The position numbers and the translations under genes are program-made. A stretch of DNA of 46,943 nt from Lachnoclostridium sp. (GTDB lineage: Bacteria; Bacillota; Clostridia; Lachnospirales; Lachnospiraceae): assembly GCA_023664665.1 (NCBI GenBank), contig JAMPEY010000024.1:1-46943 (forward strand), read 5' to 3'. Below the pieces are notes generated by a model. That model was given only the letters and a program-made list of their open reading frames with translations. It was not told the origin of the DNA and ran no database searches. This document shows, piece by piece, positions 7,849 to 16,507 of this stretch (its first letter is position 1; each line of letters opens with the position of its first letter).

Positions 7849-8685
7849 TTAAGCCTCATCATACAGTTTCTGGATAAACTCTTTCACCTGTACATTATTC
7901 TCCGGCGTGGTGTTCTCCAAAGTTGCATGGATTAAAGGCTTCCTCTCCTTCATGAATTTAATCACGGAAGAATAATCCATCTGTCCCAAGCCTGCGCCAA
8001 CAGACTTTAACGCGCCGTCCTCCGGCACAAAGTCCTTCAAATGCACCATCGCCACATCCGGTCCCAATAAATCGATTGCCTCATCCACGATTTCCACCTG
8101 ATTCTGATAATTGCAGATATCCAGCAGATTCACCGGGTCCAAGATAATCTGTAAATTGGGGGAATCGATGGCATCCAATACCTGCCTTGCACGCTTCGGA
8201 CCATATACAATATGCTTCCACACAGGTTCTATCGCCATCACCACGCCCATCTGCTCCGCATATTTTACCACGGGGCGCAGATTGTCAATAAAGGTCTTAA
8301 GCGCCTCCTCCCCGTGGCACTCCGGCACAGGAGTATAGGTTTCATTGGGGGCGCCGGTCTCCGTACCCACCACGCCGCATCCAAGCCATGAGGCAAAGCG
8401 GATATTCGCCATATAACGGTGGGTGATGGTTTTCAGCTTCTCAGGATTGGGATTCGCCAGATTCAAATAACATCCAAGCACCGCAATATCCACCTGATTT
8501 TTTGCAAATAAATTTTTTAAATACATGGCAAACCCGGGGGTCAGCGCCTCGTCCGCGGTGGGATATTCATCAATCACCTTTGCCAGCGCCAGATGCCCGC
8601 ATTTAAATCCCAGATTATGCACATCAGCGATACGCTCCTCCAAGGGAAGCTTCTTCGTATCATGTAAACGGATTCCTAACTGCAT
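7849..8685 (-). CDS. Sugar phosphate isomerase/epimerase (xylose isomerase-like TIM barrel)
   Basis: A 278-residue TIM-barrel protein of the AP-endonuclease-2/xylose isomerase-like superfamily. Metal-ligand type positions are visible: Glu in AIEPVWKH, Asp/His in LDPVNLLD and VHLKDFVPED, and Glu near LENTTPE. Members isomerise or epimerise sugars or cyclitols; the substrate cannot be told from sequence. The ribosome site AGGAGAGG precedes ATG 8685. It lies 13 bases downstream of the DUF4299-like gene and 69 bases before the chosen barnase start. Closeness to uronate genes is only suggestive. Confidence 0.85.
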   Translation of the reverse strand: MQLGIRLHDTKKLPLEERIADVHNLGFKCGHLALAKVIDEYPTADEALTPGFAMYLKNLFAKNQVDIAVLGCYLNLANPNPEKLKTITHRYMANIRFASWLGCGVVGTETGAPNETYTPVPECHGEEALKTFIDNLRPVVKYAEQMGVVMAIEPVWKHIVYGPKRARQVLDAIDSPNLQIILDPVNLLDICNYQNQVEIVDEAIDLLGPDVAMVHLKDFVPEDGALKSVGAGLGQMDYSSVIKFMKERKPLIHATLENTTPENNVQVKEFIQKLYDEA

Positions 8686-8698
8686 ATTTCCTCTCCTT

Positions 8699-9553
8699 TC
8701 ATACTTTTGCCATCTCCATTAAAATTTCCCATTCCAAAGGTTCTACCAATATATGATCCGCATCATAAGGATGCTTTTTATCTTCGGGAATGCTCTTTAA
8801 AAACTGCTCATAGTCGATGATTCCTATGATATCATCTACCGTAAAGGAATACAGCGAAACCTTCCATCTGTCCACCTGAAGGGACTTATCCGCCCAAAAG
8901 GGAAGCTGCGCCTTCGAGGGGAAGATGCTCCTTGTGTCCTCCGAACAGGTATATGCCCCGAAAACACCCTGCTCATCCTTATAAAAACGGGGAACGGCAT
9001 AATATACATCCATGCTCTGCTTTTGGTGCATATAGTCCCGGAATGCTTCGGAACTTTGGGATACCTTCTGCAGGTCCTCCGCGGAAAGGGAGATGGGCCA
9101 GAGGGCGCCCATCAGAATAAGGGGAGCCTGCTGGAGGCTTTTTTCCTCCCGCAAACCGCCGATGACATTCCGGTTCCATTCAAGCATATGCTCTTTTCCG
9201 TTCAGGCACTCCTCAAGGCTTCCCGGTTTTCCCTCCACCTCTACCACACTATTTTCCCAAAACTTGGCGATTCGGGTAACACACTCATAAAAATCTTCCA
9301 CCTCTTCGTCGCAGGCAGGAGTCAACAGCCTTAAATCCACTTTATTCTTTTCGCCCTGTTTCCAGATCACGCTGAATCCCCTGCCGATATGGTCAGGATG
9401 GTAGGCGACAAACTCTTTTTCTCCCAAGGTATCCCGTTCCAACCGGAAGCCGTCATAATTCCCATATTTTAAGCTTTCCCCCAGAATCACATCCAAGGGC
9501 AGAGGTTTCTTGTTGAATATCCCTTTTTGCATAACAGATATTTCTATCGACAT
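8699..9553 (-). CDS. DUF4299-like protein of unknown function
   Basis: A 284-residue soluble protein with no signal peptide or membrane segment. The N-terminus (VMQKGIFNKKPLPLDVILGESLKYG) and the layout resemble the Firmicutes DUF4299 family, recognised by eye only. It is acidic, with a conserved-looking C-terminal motif DHILVEPLEWEIL. No catalytic motif was found. The start follows GAGG seven bases upstream. It is probably co-transcribed with the isomerase downstream. Confidence 0.6.
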   Translation of the reverse strand: MSIEISVMQKGIFNKKPLPLDVILGESLKYGNYDGFRLERDTLGEKEFVAYHPDHIGRGFSVIWKQGEKNKVDLRLLTPACDEEVEDFYECVTRIAKFWENSVVEVEGKPGSLEECLNGKEHMLEWNRNVIGGLREEKSLQQAPLILMGALWPISLSAEDLQKVSQSSEAFRDYMHQKQSMDVYYAVPRFYKDEQGVFGAYTCSEDTRSIFPSKAQLPFWADKSLQVDRWKVSLYSFTVDDIIGIIDYEQFLKSIPEDKKHPYDADHILVEPLEWEILMEMAKV

Positions 9554-9639
9554 CCTTATACCTCATTCCGCCGCGCCAGCGGCATTTTAATCAATCGGAG
9601 CTTTGGGACGCGCAGCGTCACAAAGTTATCTTTGGGCGG

Positions 9640-11193
9640 CTACTTTACCAGTTCATCCACGCCAATCAGCTCGTATGCCTCTCCGTCCTGTCCTTCGATT
9701 GTCACATTATCCAGCGTAAGCTTCTTCACATTTCTTGCAAAAAGCCCTCTCTTACTGCTCTTTTCCACGCCCTCCGACATGGCGGGCACATCGCATTTTG
9801 CATCCGCAGCGTAGCTTATCGAGATATTCCGCATCTCGATTTCTTCTATCTTTGCCTCCGGAAGCCCATCAAAATATGCCGCCGCCACATGGCAGTTGGT
9901 GCATTCCATATTTTCAAACACCATCTTCTTGATAGACGGAGTCCTGTCATCCACAGGATATACTTCCCTTGACTGTACATACTGTGTCTTGCCGTCAGGG
10001 TCACAGAAATAAAAGGCATTGACTACCAGAGGAGTCATTACATGGTCTAATGTCAAATTGCGGAAAGTGATGTTACTGAGAATAGCGTCCTTGCCGCGCC
10101 CGCGTCTGGTCTTAATGCGCAGCCCTCTGTCCGTGTGACGGAAAATGCAGTCCTCCACGGTCAGGTTCACCACGCCGCCTGCCATCTCACTGCCCAGAGT
10201 CACCGCGCCGTGCCCATTCTCCATCAGGCACTGGCGGATATGAATATTTTCAGAGGGAGTCTTGTGCTTTCTTCCCATGTAAATCTTTCCGCTTTTCACT
10301 GCGATACAGTCATCGCCCAAGGAGAAGCGCACGCCTAGGATTTCCACATCCTTGCAGGATTCGGGATCAAGTCCGTCCGTGTTGGGGGAATCCGCCGGGT
10401 TCTCCACGATAACGCTTACAAATCTTAAGTGATTGCTGAAATAAGGATGCAGGGTCCAGGAAGGAGAATTGCAGAATTTCACGCCCTGCAGGGTAACATT
10501 TTCACATCCGCTGATAAAGAACAGTCTGGGACGAAAGGCAATATTCATCACCTTGGGATTGTTCCACCAATTTTCCTTGGAAGCATTGCCGTTGATGGTT
10601 CCTTTTCCGTAAATCACCACATCTTCCACGCCCACGCCACAGATAATGCCGGAAAACATAGGCAGAGGATTGCCCTCCCATGTCCCCAGATTGTACTCGT
10701 CCGTCTCGTCATAGCTTTGAATCATAGCCGGAAATGTGGGAAACTTGGTTCTATCGGTAAATGCCTTAAGCTCTGCGCCCTCCGCAAGCTCTATGCGGAT
10801 ATGGCTCTTTAAAAAAAGACTTGTGATGCGGTAAGTCCCTGCCGGAAAATATATGCGGCTGTCCTTGGGGCAAGCCATAATAGCCGCCTGAATGAAATGG
10901 GTGTCGTCGTGCTCGCCGTCTCCTTTGGCGCCGAATTTGGTCACATCCAGCGTGACAAACTCATAGTCCGTCTTAAAGGAAACCTCTCCCTGTTTTTCAC
11001 CGTCCGCAAATACTTCCGCCAGATACTCGGTATCCGGTTTCAGTCCATACAGGGAAGTGATGGTCTTGTCCGTGCTTCCGTACTCCGCCCCGTTTACTTT
11101 GATGGTGTAAGCCTTTTTCGTAAAATGCCTGCCCCCATCTTTGATTTCTATAGCCGCACTCCTCGCCGTGTGCATGATATGCATGATTTCCAT
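9640..11193 (-). CDS. Glycoside hydrolase family 28 (polygalacturonase-like)
   Basis: About 517 residues. An N-terminal beta-sandwich-like region (about 1-80, LKPDTEYLAEV, fibronectin-III-like) precedes a right-handed beta-helix. The GH28 signatures are present in order: NTDGLD, GDDCIAVK, GHGAVTLGSE and RIKT, covering the catalytic Asp residues, the His and the substrate-binding Arg/Lys. It should hydrolyse galacturonan or related pectic oligosaccharides. No signal peptide is seen, so it probably acts in the cytoplasm on imported oligomers. ATG 11193 is preferred because GGAGG lies seven bases before it; ATG 11199 is too close. It fits with the uxa genes at 15005-19593. Confidence 0.92.
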   Translation of the reverse strand: MEIMHIMHTARSAAIEIKDGGRHFTKKAYTIKVNGAEYGSTDKTITSLYGLKPDTEYLAEVFADGEKQGEVSFKTDYEFVTLDVTKFGAKGDGEHDDTHFIQAAIMACPKDSRIYFPAGTYRITSLFLKSHIRIELAEGAELKAFTDRTKFPTFPAMIQSYDETDEYNLGTWEGNPLPMFSGIICGVGVEDVVIYGKGTINGNASKENWWNNPKVMNIAFRPRLFFISGCENVTLQGVKFCNSPSWTLHPYFSNHLRFVSVIVENPADSPNTDGLDPESCKDVEILGVRFSLGDDCIAVKSGKIYMGRKHKTPSENIHIRQCLMENGHGAVTLGSEMAGGVVNLTVEDCIFRHTDRGLRIKTRRGRGKDAILSNITFRNLTLDHVMTPLVVNAFYFCDPDGKTQYVQSREVYPVDDRTPSIKKMVFENMECTNCHVAAAYFDGLPEAKIEEIEMRNISISYAADAKCDVPAMSEGVEKSSKRGLFARNVKKLTLDNVTIEGQDGEAYELIGVDELVK

Positions 11194-11228
11194 TTCCATA
11201 CCTCCTTTTCTTTTTTCATACTTCCCAC

Positions 11229-12740
11229 TTAGTCCTGTATTAGGTTCACACTGTTTTTATTGTAAAACTGCGCCATACTGACATTCGCATTGTCCTGATT
11301 GTCAGCGGAAATATCCACATTGTAAATCGGGTCAACGCCATATTGTATCGGATAAAAATAGACATCTTTGATGTTGGGGTCATATAGGATTTTCAGGCGC
11401 TCTTCATTTTCTTCCCCATATTTCTGCGCCTTTCCGCTCAATAACGCCGCGCCTGCCTTATAAGTGCTGCTGTCTCTTACATTGGTTACCAGCGCCAGCG
11501 CACACCATAACGCCAGACAGCATATCTGTATCATTCCGACACGGTCTGCCAGATAGGATTTTATACGGATAAAGCGTTTATGTTCCCCATAACGGTGCCT
11601 GAACCACCCCAGCCAATATCCTTCCACACTGAAAATCCATAACACATAGCTGCACCATATCATATCATTCATACGCTTCGGCCCGAAGGTATTATTGACA
11701 TAAGTGATAGGCGCCAGCTGAGAGGCGTAAATTCCAAAGAGAAAAACCGTAGCGATTACAGGAAGCCGGAAAGTAAATTTCCAATTCCGGGTCACTGCCC
11801 CGGCAATCTGCCATAAAAAGGGAGCTGCCATAAGTAAAATCAGCCACATTTTTACATTGGTCCACGCCTGCAAAAGAATCAGATTATGCCAGACGGTAAG
11901 TAGTACCGCCATCACCGGCGAATTCAGGTGATATCCGGGATCCTGTGCCCTGATGGCATTGCCGGGAGCCGCCATATTAAGGGCAAACGCAATCAGATAA
12001 ACCGCCGTGACCATAAAAAGATGAAATCGGTGCGTATGCTTTTTCACAAACAAGATAACCATCAGCAGGCAAAATACCAATGCCGTGGAAAGAGCCGTGG
12101 CCAGATTACTGCCACCCACCGCAACCGCCAGAATCATCATCCAGCCTAAAAACAGCAGATGTTTTCCTTTCAGCTTTGCAGGAAACCGGAATACCACAAG
12201 AATTTCCGAAAACAATAAGAGCTGCATCGTATAAAAAAATGTGTAGTACAAGCTGCCGTTGAGCCAATAAAAACATTCTTCCGGATAAGGCATGTAAAAA
12301 ACCTGAACCAGATACAGCAAAGTGCAGACTCCCAGAAAACACCTCCGGCTCACCTTAGTCTGTCCCGTTCCCGCAATTCTCTTAATCACCAGAAACTGCG
12401 TCGCCATCAGGCAGAAAAGAATCAAATAGATTCCCAGCTGATAGTATTTTTCTCCCCAGATACCGGGCTGTATGCCGAAAAGAAACACCGCCGAAAAACT
12501 GCCCTGCCATGTCCGGTAAACACTGACCGCCTGCTTTGCCGCCAAACCGAATATCTTAAAGGGCTGCCCGTTCTGAATCGCCTGATGCGCGGCCGCTCCA
12601 TATCCGTAATCGTCCACAGACATATAATTGTACCGCGCAATCACAAGCAGGGGAATGCAGATGAAAATAAACAGCGATACCACCGCCACGCTGAAAATAA
12701 GCTCCTGTTTCTTTTTTATCAGGGAAAACATTCCTCTCAT
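11229..12740 (-). CDS. Polytopic membrane protein, DUF6056/GT-C-like (paralogue 1)
   Basis: About 503 residues with 10 or more predicted membrane helices. The first outside loop carries YMSVDDYGYG, the paired acidic motif in the position expected for GT-C glycosyltransferases, followed by TWQGSFSAVF. A soluble C-terminal tail ends in VNLIQD. I infer a DUF6056-type GT-C-like enzyme that may use a lipid-linked sugar. It is clearly paralogous to 13392-14909 along its full length. The start at 12740 follows AGGGG and lies 11 bases after the preceding stop. Confidence 0.75.
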   Translation of the reverse strand: MRGMFSLIKKKQELIFSVAVVSLFIFICIPLLVIARYNYMSVDDYGYGAAAHQAIQNGQPFKIFGLAAKQAVSVYRTWQGSFSAVFLFGIQPGIWGEKYYQLGIYLILFCLMATQFLVIKRIAGTGQTKVSRRCFLGVCTLLYLVQVFYMPYPEECFYWLNGSLYYTFFYTMQLLLFSEILVVFRFPAKLKGKHLLFLGWMMILAVAVGGSNLATALSTALVFCLLMVILFVKKHTHRFHLFMVTAVYLIAFALNMAAPGNAIRAQDPGYHLNSPVMAVLLTVWHNLILLQAWTNVKMWLILLMAAPFLWQIAGAVTRNWKFTFRLPVIATVFLFGIYASQLAPITYVNNTFGPKRMNDMIWCSYVLWIFSVEGYWLGWFRHRYGEHKRFIRIKSYLADRVGMIQICCLALWCALALVTNVRDSSTYKAGAALLSGKAQKYGEENEERLKILYDPNIKDVYFYPIQYGVDPIYNVDISADNQDNANVSMAQFYNKNSVNLIQD

Positions 12741-12751
12741 ACTGCAATCCC

Positions 12752-13219
12752 CTAAAAGCACATCTGATATTTTTCCGCCAGCAGCAAGTCAAGGCTGCAT
12801 GCCTCTTTTATGGCATCGCAGAACGCTTTCACCTCATCGGGGCTTCCTTCCCTAAAACCGTCTTCCGCTGTATAATATTCGAACAGGGTGCGTTTCACAG
12901 CCGCCCTTAACATATCCACAAGCTCCCTGTAATTTTCATAAATTTCAGGGCTGATTTTTTCAAGGGTATGCAGCAGCGCGCCCACATATGCGGAAGCATT
13001 GCCAAAGGAGAACTCCCCCGCCACTTTTTTGTCCAGCACACGCATCTGCGCCATGATATCCGGATATCCTTCCTTCTTATTGCAGTCCGTCTCATAAGCC
13101 GCATAGACCGGATATATCTCCGCTGCCGCCTGATAGAGATTTTCTCCGATTCCCGTAAAATCAAAAATCCCCTCATCCGTACGAGGCAGTGCCTTGATTT
13201 GTTCTACCGTCCAACCCAT
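12752..13219 (-). CDS. Truncated GH105/GH88-like fragment
   Basis: 155 residues. The stretch YPVYAAYETDCNKKEGYPDI, followed by an ALLHTLEKISPEIYENYREL helix pair, resembles the middle of unsaturated rhamnogalacturonyl hydrolases. The full (alpha/alpha)6 barrel and the catalytic Asp region are absent, since intact enzymes have about 350 residues. It may be a relic that kept an open frame, or a small protein of new function. It is flanked by two paralogous membrane protein genes and downstream of an 86-bp inverted repeat. The family call is by eye and moderate. Confidence 0.5.
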   Translation of the reverse strand: MGWTVEQIKALPRTDEGIFDFTGIGENLYQAAAEIYPVYAAYETDCNKKEGYPDIMAQMRVLDKKVAGEFSFGNASAYVGALLHTLEKISPEIYENYRELVDMLRAAVKRTLFEYYTAEDGFREGSPDEVKAFCDAIKEACSLDLLLAEKYQMCF

Positions 13220-13278
13220 CGTTTTTCCTCCTTTTTTATATTATTTTCCATATTGCCTTCAGCACTCAACCACAAATG

Positions 13279-13304
13279 AAAAATGCCGCACTTTAGGCAT
13301 TTTT
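13279..13304. terminator. Stem-loop terminator after the second DUF6056 gene
   Basis: AAAAATGCC and GGCATTTTT form a nine-base-pair stem with A/T-runs on both sides, so it could act in either direction. Confidence 0.6.
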
Positions 13305-13306
13305 CG

Positions 13307-13392
13307 GTGTGAAGCTTTAGAATTTCTTATGTCTGCGTACTAAAGAGGGGTGTTTACACACCCTCTTGCAGACTTAGAAATTCTCTTCACAC
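13307..13392. repeat. 86-bp imperfect inverted repeat
   Basis: Paired blocks from the outside inward are GTGTGAA/TTCACAC, AGAATTTCT/AGAAATTCT, GTCTGC/GCAGAC and AGAGGGGTGT/ACACCCTCT, with short unpaired joints. It touches the stop codon of the membrane protein gene at 13392. Confidence 0.75.
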
Positions 13393-14909
13393 TATTCGTC
13401 CACAATCAAATTTACGGTATTCTTATTGTAGAACCTTGCCATACTGGTATTAGAATCGTTTTGATTATTCTCCGTAATATCAAAAACAAAAATCGGTTCT
13501 ACCCTATGCTCTATTTCATAAAAATATACATCCTTTATCTCAGGATTTTGCAAAACCGCAAGGCGTTCTTCATTTTCCTGAGCGTACTGCCCGGCTTCGC
13601 CGCTCCTTACCGCAGCCCACGCCTTATAGGTACCGGTGTCGCGTACATCCGTCAGAAGCACCGATACGCACCATAATGCCAGACCGCATATCTGCAGGAT
13701 TCCATAATAACGGGACCAAAAGGCCTTGACCGGGGCAAAAGCATTTCTCTCCGAAAAACGGTATCTGAACCAGCCGAGCCAATAGATTTCTACGCTAAAA
13801 ATCCACAATACATAACTGTACCACATCATATCTCCCATACGCTTCGGTCCGAAAGTACCTTCCATATAGCTGATGGGTGCAAGCTGGGAAGCATAGATTC
13901 CAAACAGAAAAACAGTGGCTATTGCCGGAAAGCGGAAGCTGAATTTCCAATTTTTCGTAATCATTCCTGCCATTTTCCACAAAAGCGGGAGCGCGATTAA
14001 CAGAATCAGCCACATTTTGTAATTGGTCCAGGAATATACATTTATCATGCAATGCCAGAGCGACAGCAGTACAGTCATGACGGGAGAGTTGATATGATAT
14101 CCCGGATCCTGTGCCCTGACCGCATTGCCCGGAGCTGCTATATTTACCAGAAATGCCAGAAAAAACACTACCGTAATCGCCAACACATGGAACCGGTGTG
14201 CTTCCTTTTTGAACAGCAGCAGAACCGTAAGCAGACACAGTGTAAGCATTGTGGAAAGAGCCGTGCCCAAATTTCCGCCTCCTATGACAATTGCCAAAAA
14301 CAGCATCCAGCAATAAAACAATATCTGCTTCCCTCTCAGCTTGGAAGGAAAACCGAACAAAATGATAATTTCCGAGAAAAACAGCATTTGCAAAGTATAA
14401 AAAAAGGTATAATACAACCCTCCGTTAAACCAATAAAAACATTCTTCCGGATAGGGCACATACAAAATCTGAACAAGAAGCAATAAAGCAATAAGCCCTA
14501 TCAGATATTTCCTGTCAATCTTTGCTCCGCCTGCCCCCCCGTTTATCCTTTTTAACAGTGTAAACTGCATAACCGCCAAAAAGAAAATAATAATGTAAAT
14601 TCCTAATTGGTAATACTTTTCTCCCCAAATACCGGGCTGTAGCGCAAACAAAAAAATCGCGGAAAAACTTCCCTGCCATGTAAAATAAATCTTCGCAGCC
14701 TGTTGTGCCGCCAGTCCAAAAATTTTCCACGGCTGTCCGTCCCTGATCGCATGATGCGTAATGCTTCCGTAACCAAAATCGTCCGCCGACATGTAATTGT
14801 ATTTTGCAACCATAAACAGCGGAATACAAATCACTATCAGCAGTCCCACCGCCGCTATGCAAAAAAGGATTTCCTGATTCTTTTTTATCGCAGAAAGCAC
14901 CTTGTTCAT
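13392..14909 (-). CDS. Polytopic membrane protein, DUF6056/GT-C-like (paralogue 2)
   Basis: About 505 residues. It is a full-length paralogue of 11229-12740, sharing for example YMSADDFGYG, TWQGSFSAIFLF, GIWGEKYYQLGIY and RAQDPGYH. The same acidic pair in the first outside loop and the same membrane layout suggest the same GT-C-like role. The start at 14909 is chosen because MNKVLSAIKKNQ aligns with the start of paralogue 1; an upstream ATG at 14927 is possible. It follows uxaA after a stem-loop. Confidence 0.75.
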   Translation of the reverse strand: MNKVLSAIKKNQEILFCIAAVGLLIVICIPLFMVAKYNYMSADDFGYGSITHHAIRDGQPWKIFGLAAQQAAKIYFTWQGSFSAIFLFALQPGIWGEKYYQLGIYIIIFFLAVMQFTLLKRINGGAGGAKIDRKYLIGLIALLLLVQILYVPYPEECFYWFNGGLYYTFFYTLQMLFFSEIIILFGFPSKLRGKQILFYCWMLFLAIVIGGGNLGTALSTMLTLCLLTVLLLFKKEAHRFHVLAITVVFFLAFLVNIAAPGNAVRAQDPGYHINSPVMTVLLSLWHCMINVYSWTNYKMWLILLIALPLLWKMAGMITKNWKFSFRFPAIATVFLFGIYASQLAPISYMEGTFGPKRMGDMMWYSYVLWIFSVEIYWLGWFRYRFSERNAFAPVKAFWSRYYGILQICGLALWCVSVLLTDVRDTGTYKAWAAVRSGEAGQYAQENEERLAVLQNPEIKDVYFYEIEHRVEPIFVFDITENNQNDSNTSMARFYNKNTVNLIVDE

Positions 14910-14959
14910 ATTTATAATTATCTCCATTCCGCCTTCAGCGGCCCATACTTAACAAACTA

Positions 14960-14985
14960 TTGAGGCAGTAAAAATACTGCCTCAA
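14960..14985. terminator. Stem-loop downstream of uxaA
   Basis: TTGAGGCAGTA and TACTGCCTCAA form an 11-bp perfect stem with a four-base loop. The T-run after it on the minus strand is weak, so it may be a partial terminator or an mRNA-end stabiliser. Confidence 0.55.
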
Positions 14986-15004
14986 TCATTTGAAATCCGC
15001 ATAC

Positions 15005-16507
15005 TTACAAGGTCACGCCCTGTTTAAAGATTGCCATGTCGTGGAAGCCTGCCGCCTCGCTGCATACCTGTTTGCCGGATGCAACCTCAACCACATAGTT
15101 AAACAGTCTCTCCGTCTCATCCGCCATGGTACTGTCTTCCACCAGAACGCCCGCATTAAAATCAATCCAATTGGATTTCTTGCCTGCCAGCCTCGAGTTG
15201 GTGGAAATCTTCATGGTGGGAACCGGTGAAGCAAAAGGAGTTCCCCGCCCTGTGGTAAACAGCACAATGTGAGCTCCTGCCGCCGCAAGCGCCGTAGCCG
15301 CCACCAGATCATTACCGGGTGCGGAAAGGAGATTCAGTCCGGGAGTCTTTACGGTCTCCCCATATGCCAACACGCCCTTCACCAATGCGCTTCCGGATTT
15401 CTGGGTGCATCCCAAGGACTTATCCTCCAAAGTGGAAATACCGCCCTTCTTGTTTCCGGGAGAAGGATTTTCGTAAATGGTCTGGTTATGGCTCTTAAAA
15501 TAATTCTTAAAATCGTTAATCAAGTCCACGGTCTTATGGAACAGCTCTTCATTGGCACAGCGGTTCATAAGAATGGTTTCCGCGCCGAACATCTCGGGCA
15601 CCTCCGTGAGAATCGTAGTGCCGCCTTTGGAAATCAGTAAATCGGAGAACCGTCCCACAAGAGGATTCGCCGTGATTCCGGAAAGTCCGTCGCTGCCTCC
15701 GCATTTCATGCCGATTACCAGCTTGCTTACGCTGATAGGCTCTCTCTTGAAGCCGGAAGCATACTTCACCAGCCCCTTGATGATTTCTACGGAATCCGCA
15801 ATCTCATCATCGGACTCCTGTGATACCAAAAATTTCACCCTGTTTTCATCATAATCGCCAATGTAGGGTTTTAATACATCAATATTGCTGTTCTCGCAGC
15901 CAAGCCCCAGCACCAGCACACCGCCGGCATTGGGATGATTGATCAAGTCGGCCAGAATCGCCCTTGTATGTTCCTGATCGTCTCCCATCTGGGAGCATCC
16001 ATAAGGATGGGGGAACGCAATGACTTCCTCCACGGTGCTTTCGCCATATTCGCTCTTAAGCCATTCGTTTGCTTTCTTTGCAATGGCAGTGGCAACATTG
16101 TTGACACAGCCCACCGTGGGAATTACCCAGATTTCATTTCTCACGCCCACCTTGCCGTCAGGGCGGTTAAAGCCCATAAAGGTGACATCTTCCGTCCGCT
16201 TTTCCTCCACGGGAGTGGGGTTATAAGAATACTCCAGCAAATCGCCCAGAGCGGTCTTTACATTGTGGGTGTGAATCCAGCCGCCTTTCTTGATGGCTTC
16301 CTTTGCATTACCGATGCGGTAACCGTATTTGATCACCTCGCCGCCCTCGGGAATGTCGCAAATTGCCATTTTGTGCCCTGCGGGAATCTCCTCCAAAGCC
16401 GTAACCGCCACACCGTCAGACCCGACAGATATGCTCGTGCCTGCGGGAATGGTGTTAAGCGCCACCACCACATTGTCATTGTCATTGATTTTTAAGAAAT
16501 CTTGCAT
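15005..16507 (-). CDS. uxaA: Altronate dehydratase
   Basis: A 500-residue UxaA: converts D-altronate to 2-keto-3-deoxygluconate, the third step of galacturonate breakdown. Residues 1-90 are the SAF-type N-terminal domain (GTSISVGSDGVAVTALEEIPAGHK). The C-terminal catalytic part has FMGFNRPDGKVGVRNEIWV, the HPYGCSQ region and GLGCEN, with conserved Cys for a metal or cluster. The length matches the family. It overlaps the end of uxaB by 16 bases, so the two are translationally coupled. Genes for KDG kinase and aldolase are not in this window. Confidence 0.95.
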   Translation of the reverse strand: MQDFLKINDNDNVVVALNTIPAGTSISVGSDGVAVTALEEIPAGHKMAICDIPEGGEVIKYGYRIGNAKEAIKKGGWIHTHNVKTALGDLLEYSYNPTPVEEKRTEDVTFMGFNRPDGKVGVRNEIWVIPTVGCVNNVATAIAKKANEWLKSEYGESTVEEVIAFPHPYGCSQMGDDQEHTRAILADLINHPNAGGVLVLGLGCENSNIDVLKPYIGDYDENRVKFLVSQESDDEIADSVEIIKGLVKYASGFKREPISVSKLVIGMKCGGSDGLSGITANPLVGRFSDLLISKGGTTILTEVPEMFGAETILMNRCANEELFHKTVDLINDFKNYFKSHNQTIYENPSPGNKKGGISTLEDKSLGCTQKSGSALVKGVLAYGETVKTPGLNLLSAPGNDLVAATALAAAGAHIVLFTTGRGTPFASPVPTMKISTNSRLAGKKSNWIDFNAGVLVEDSTMADETERLFNYVVEVASGKQVCSEAAGFHDMAIFKQGVTL

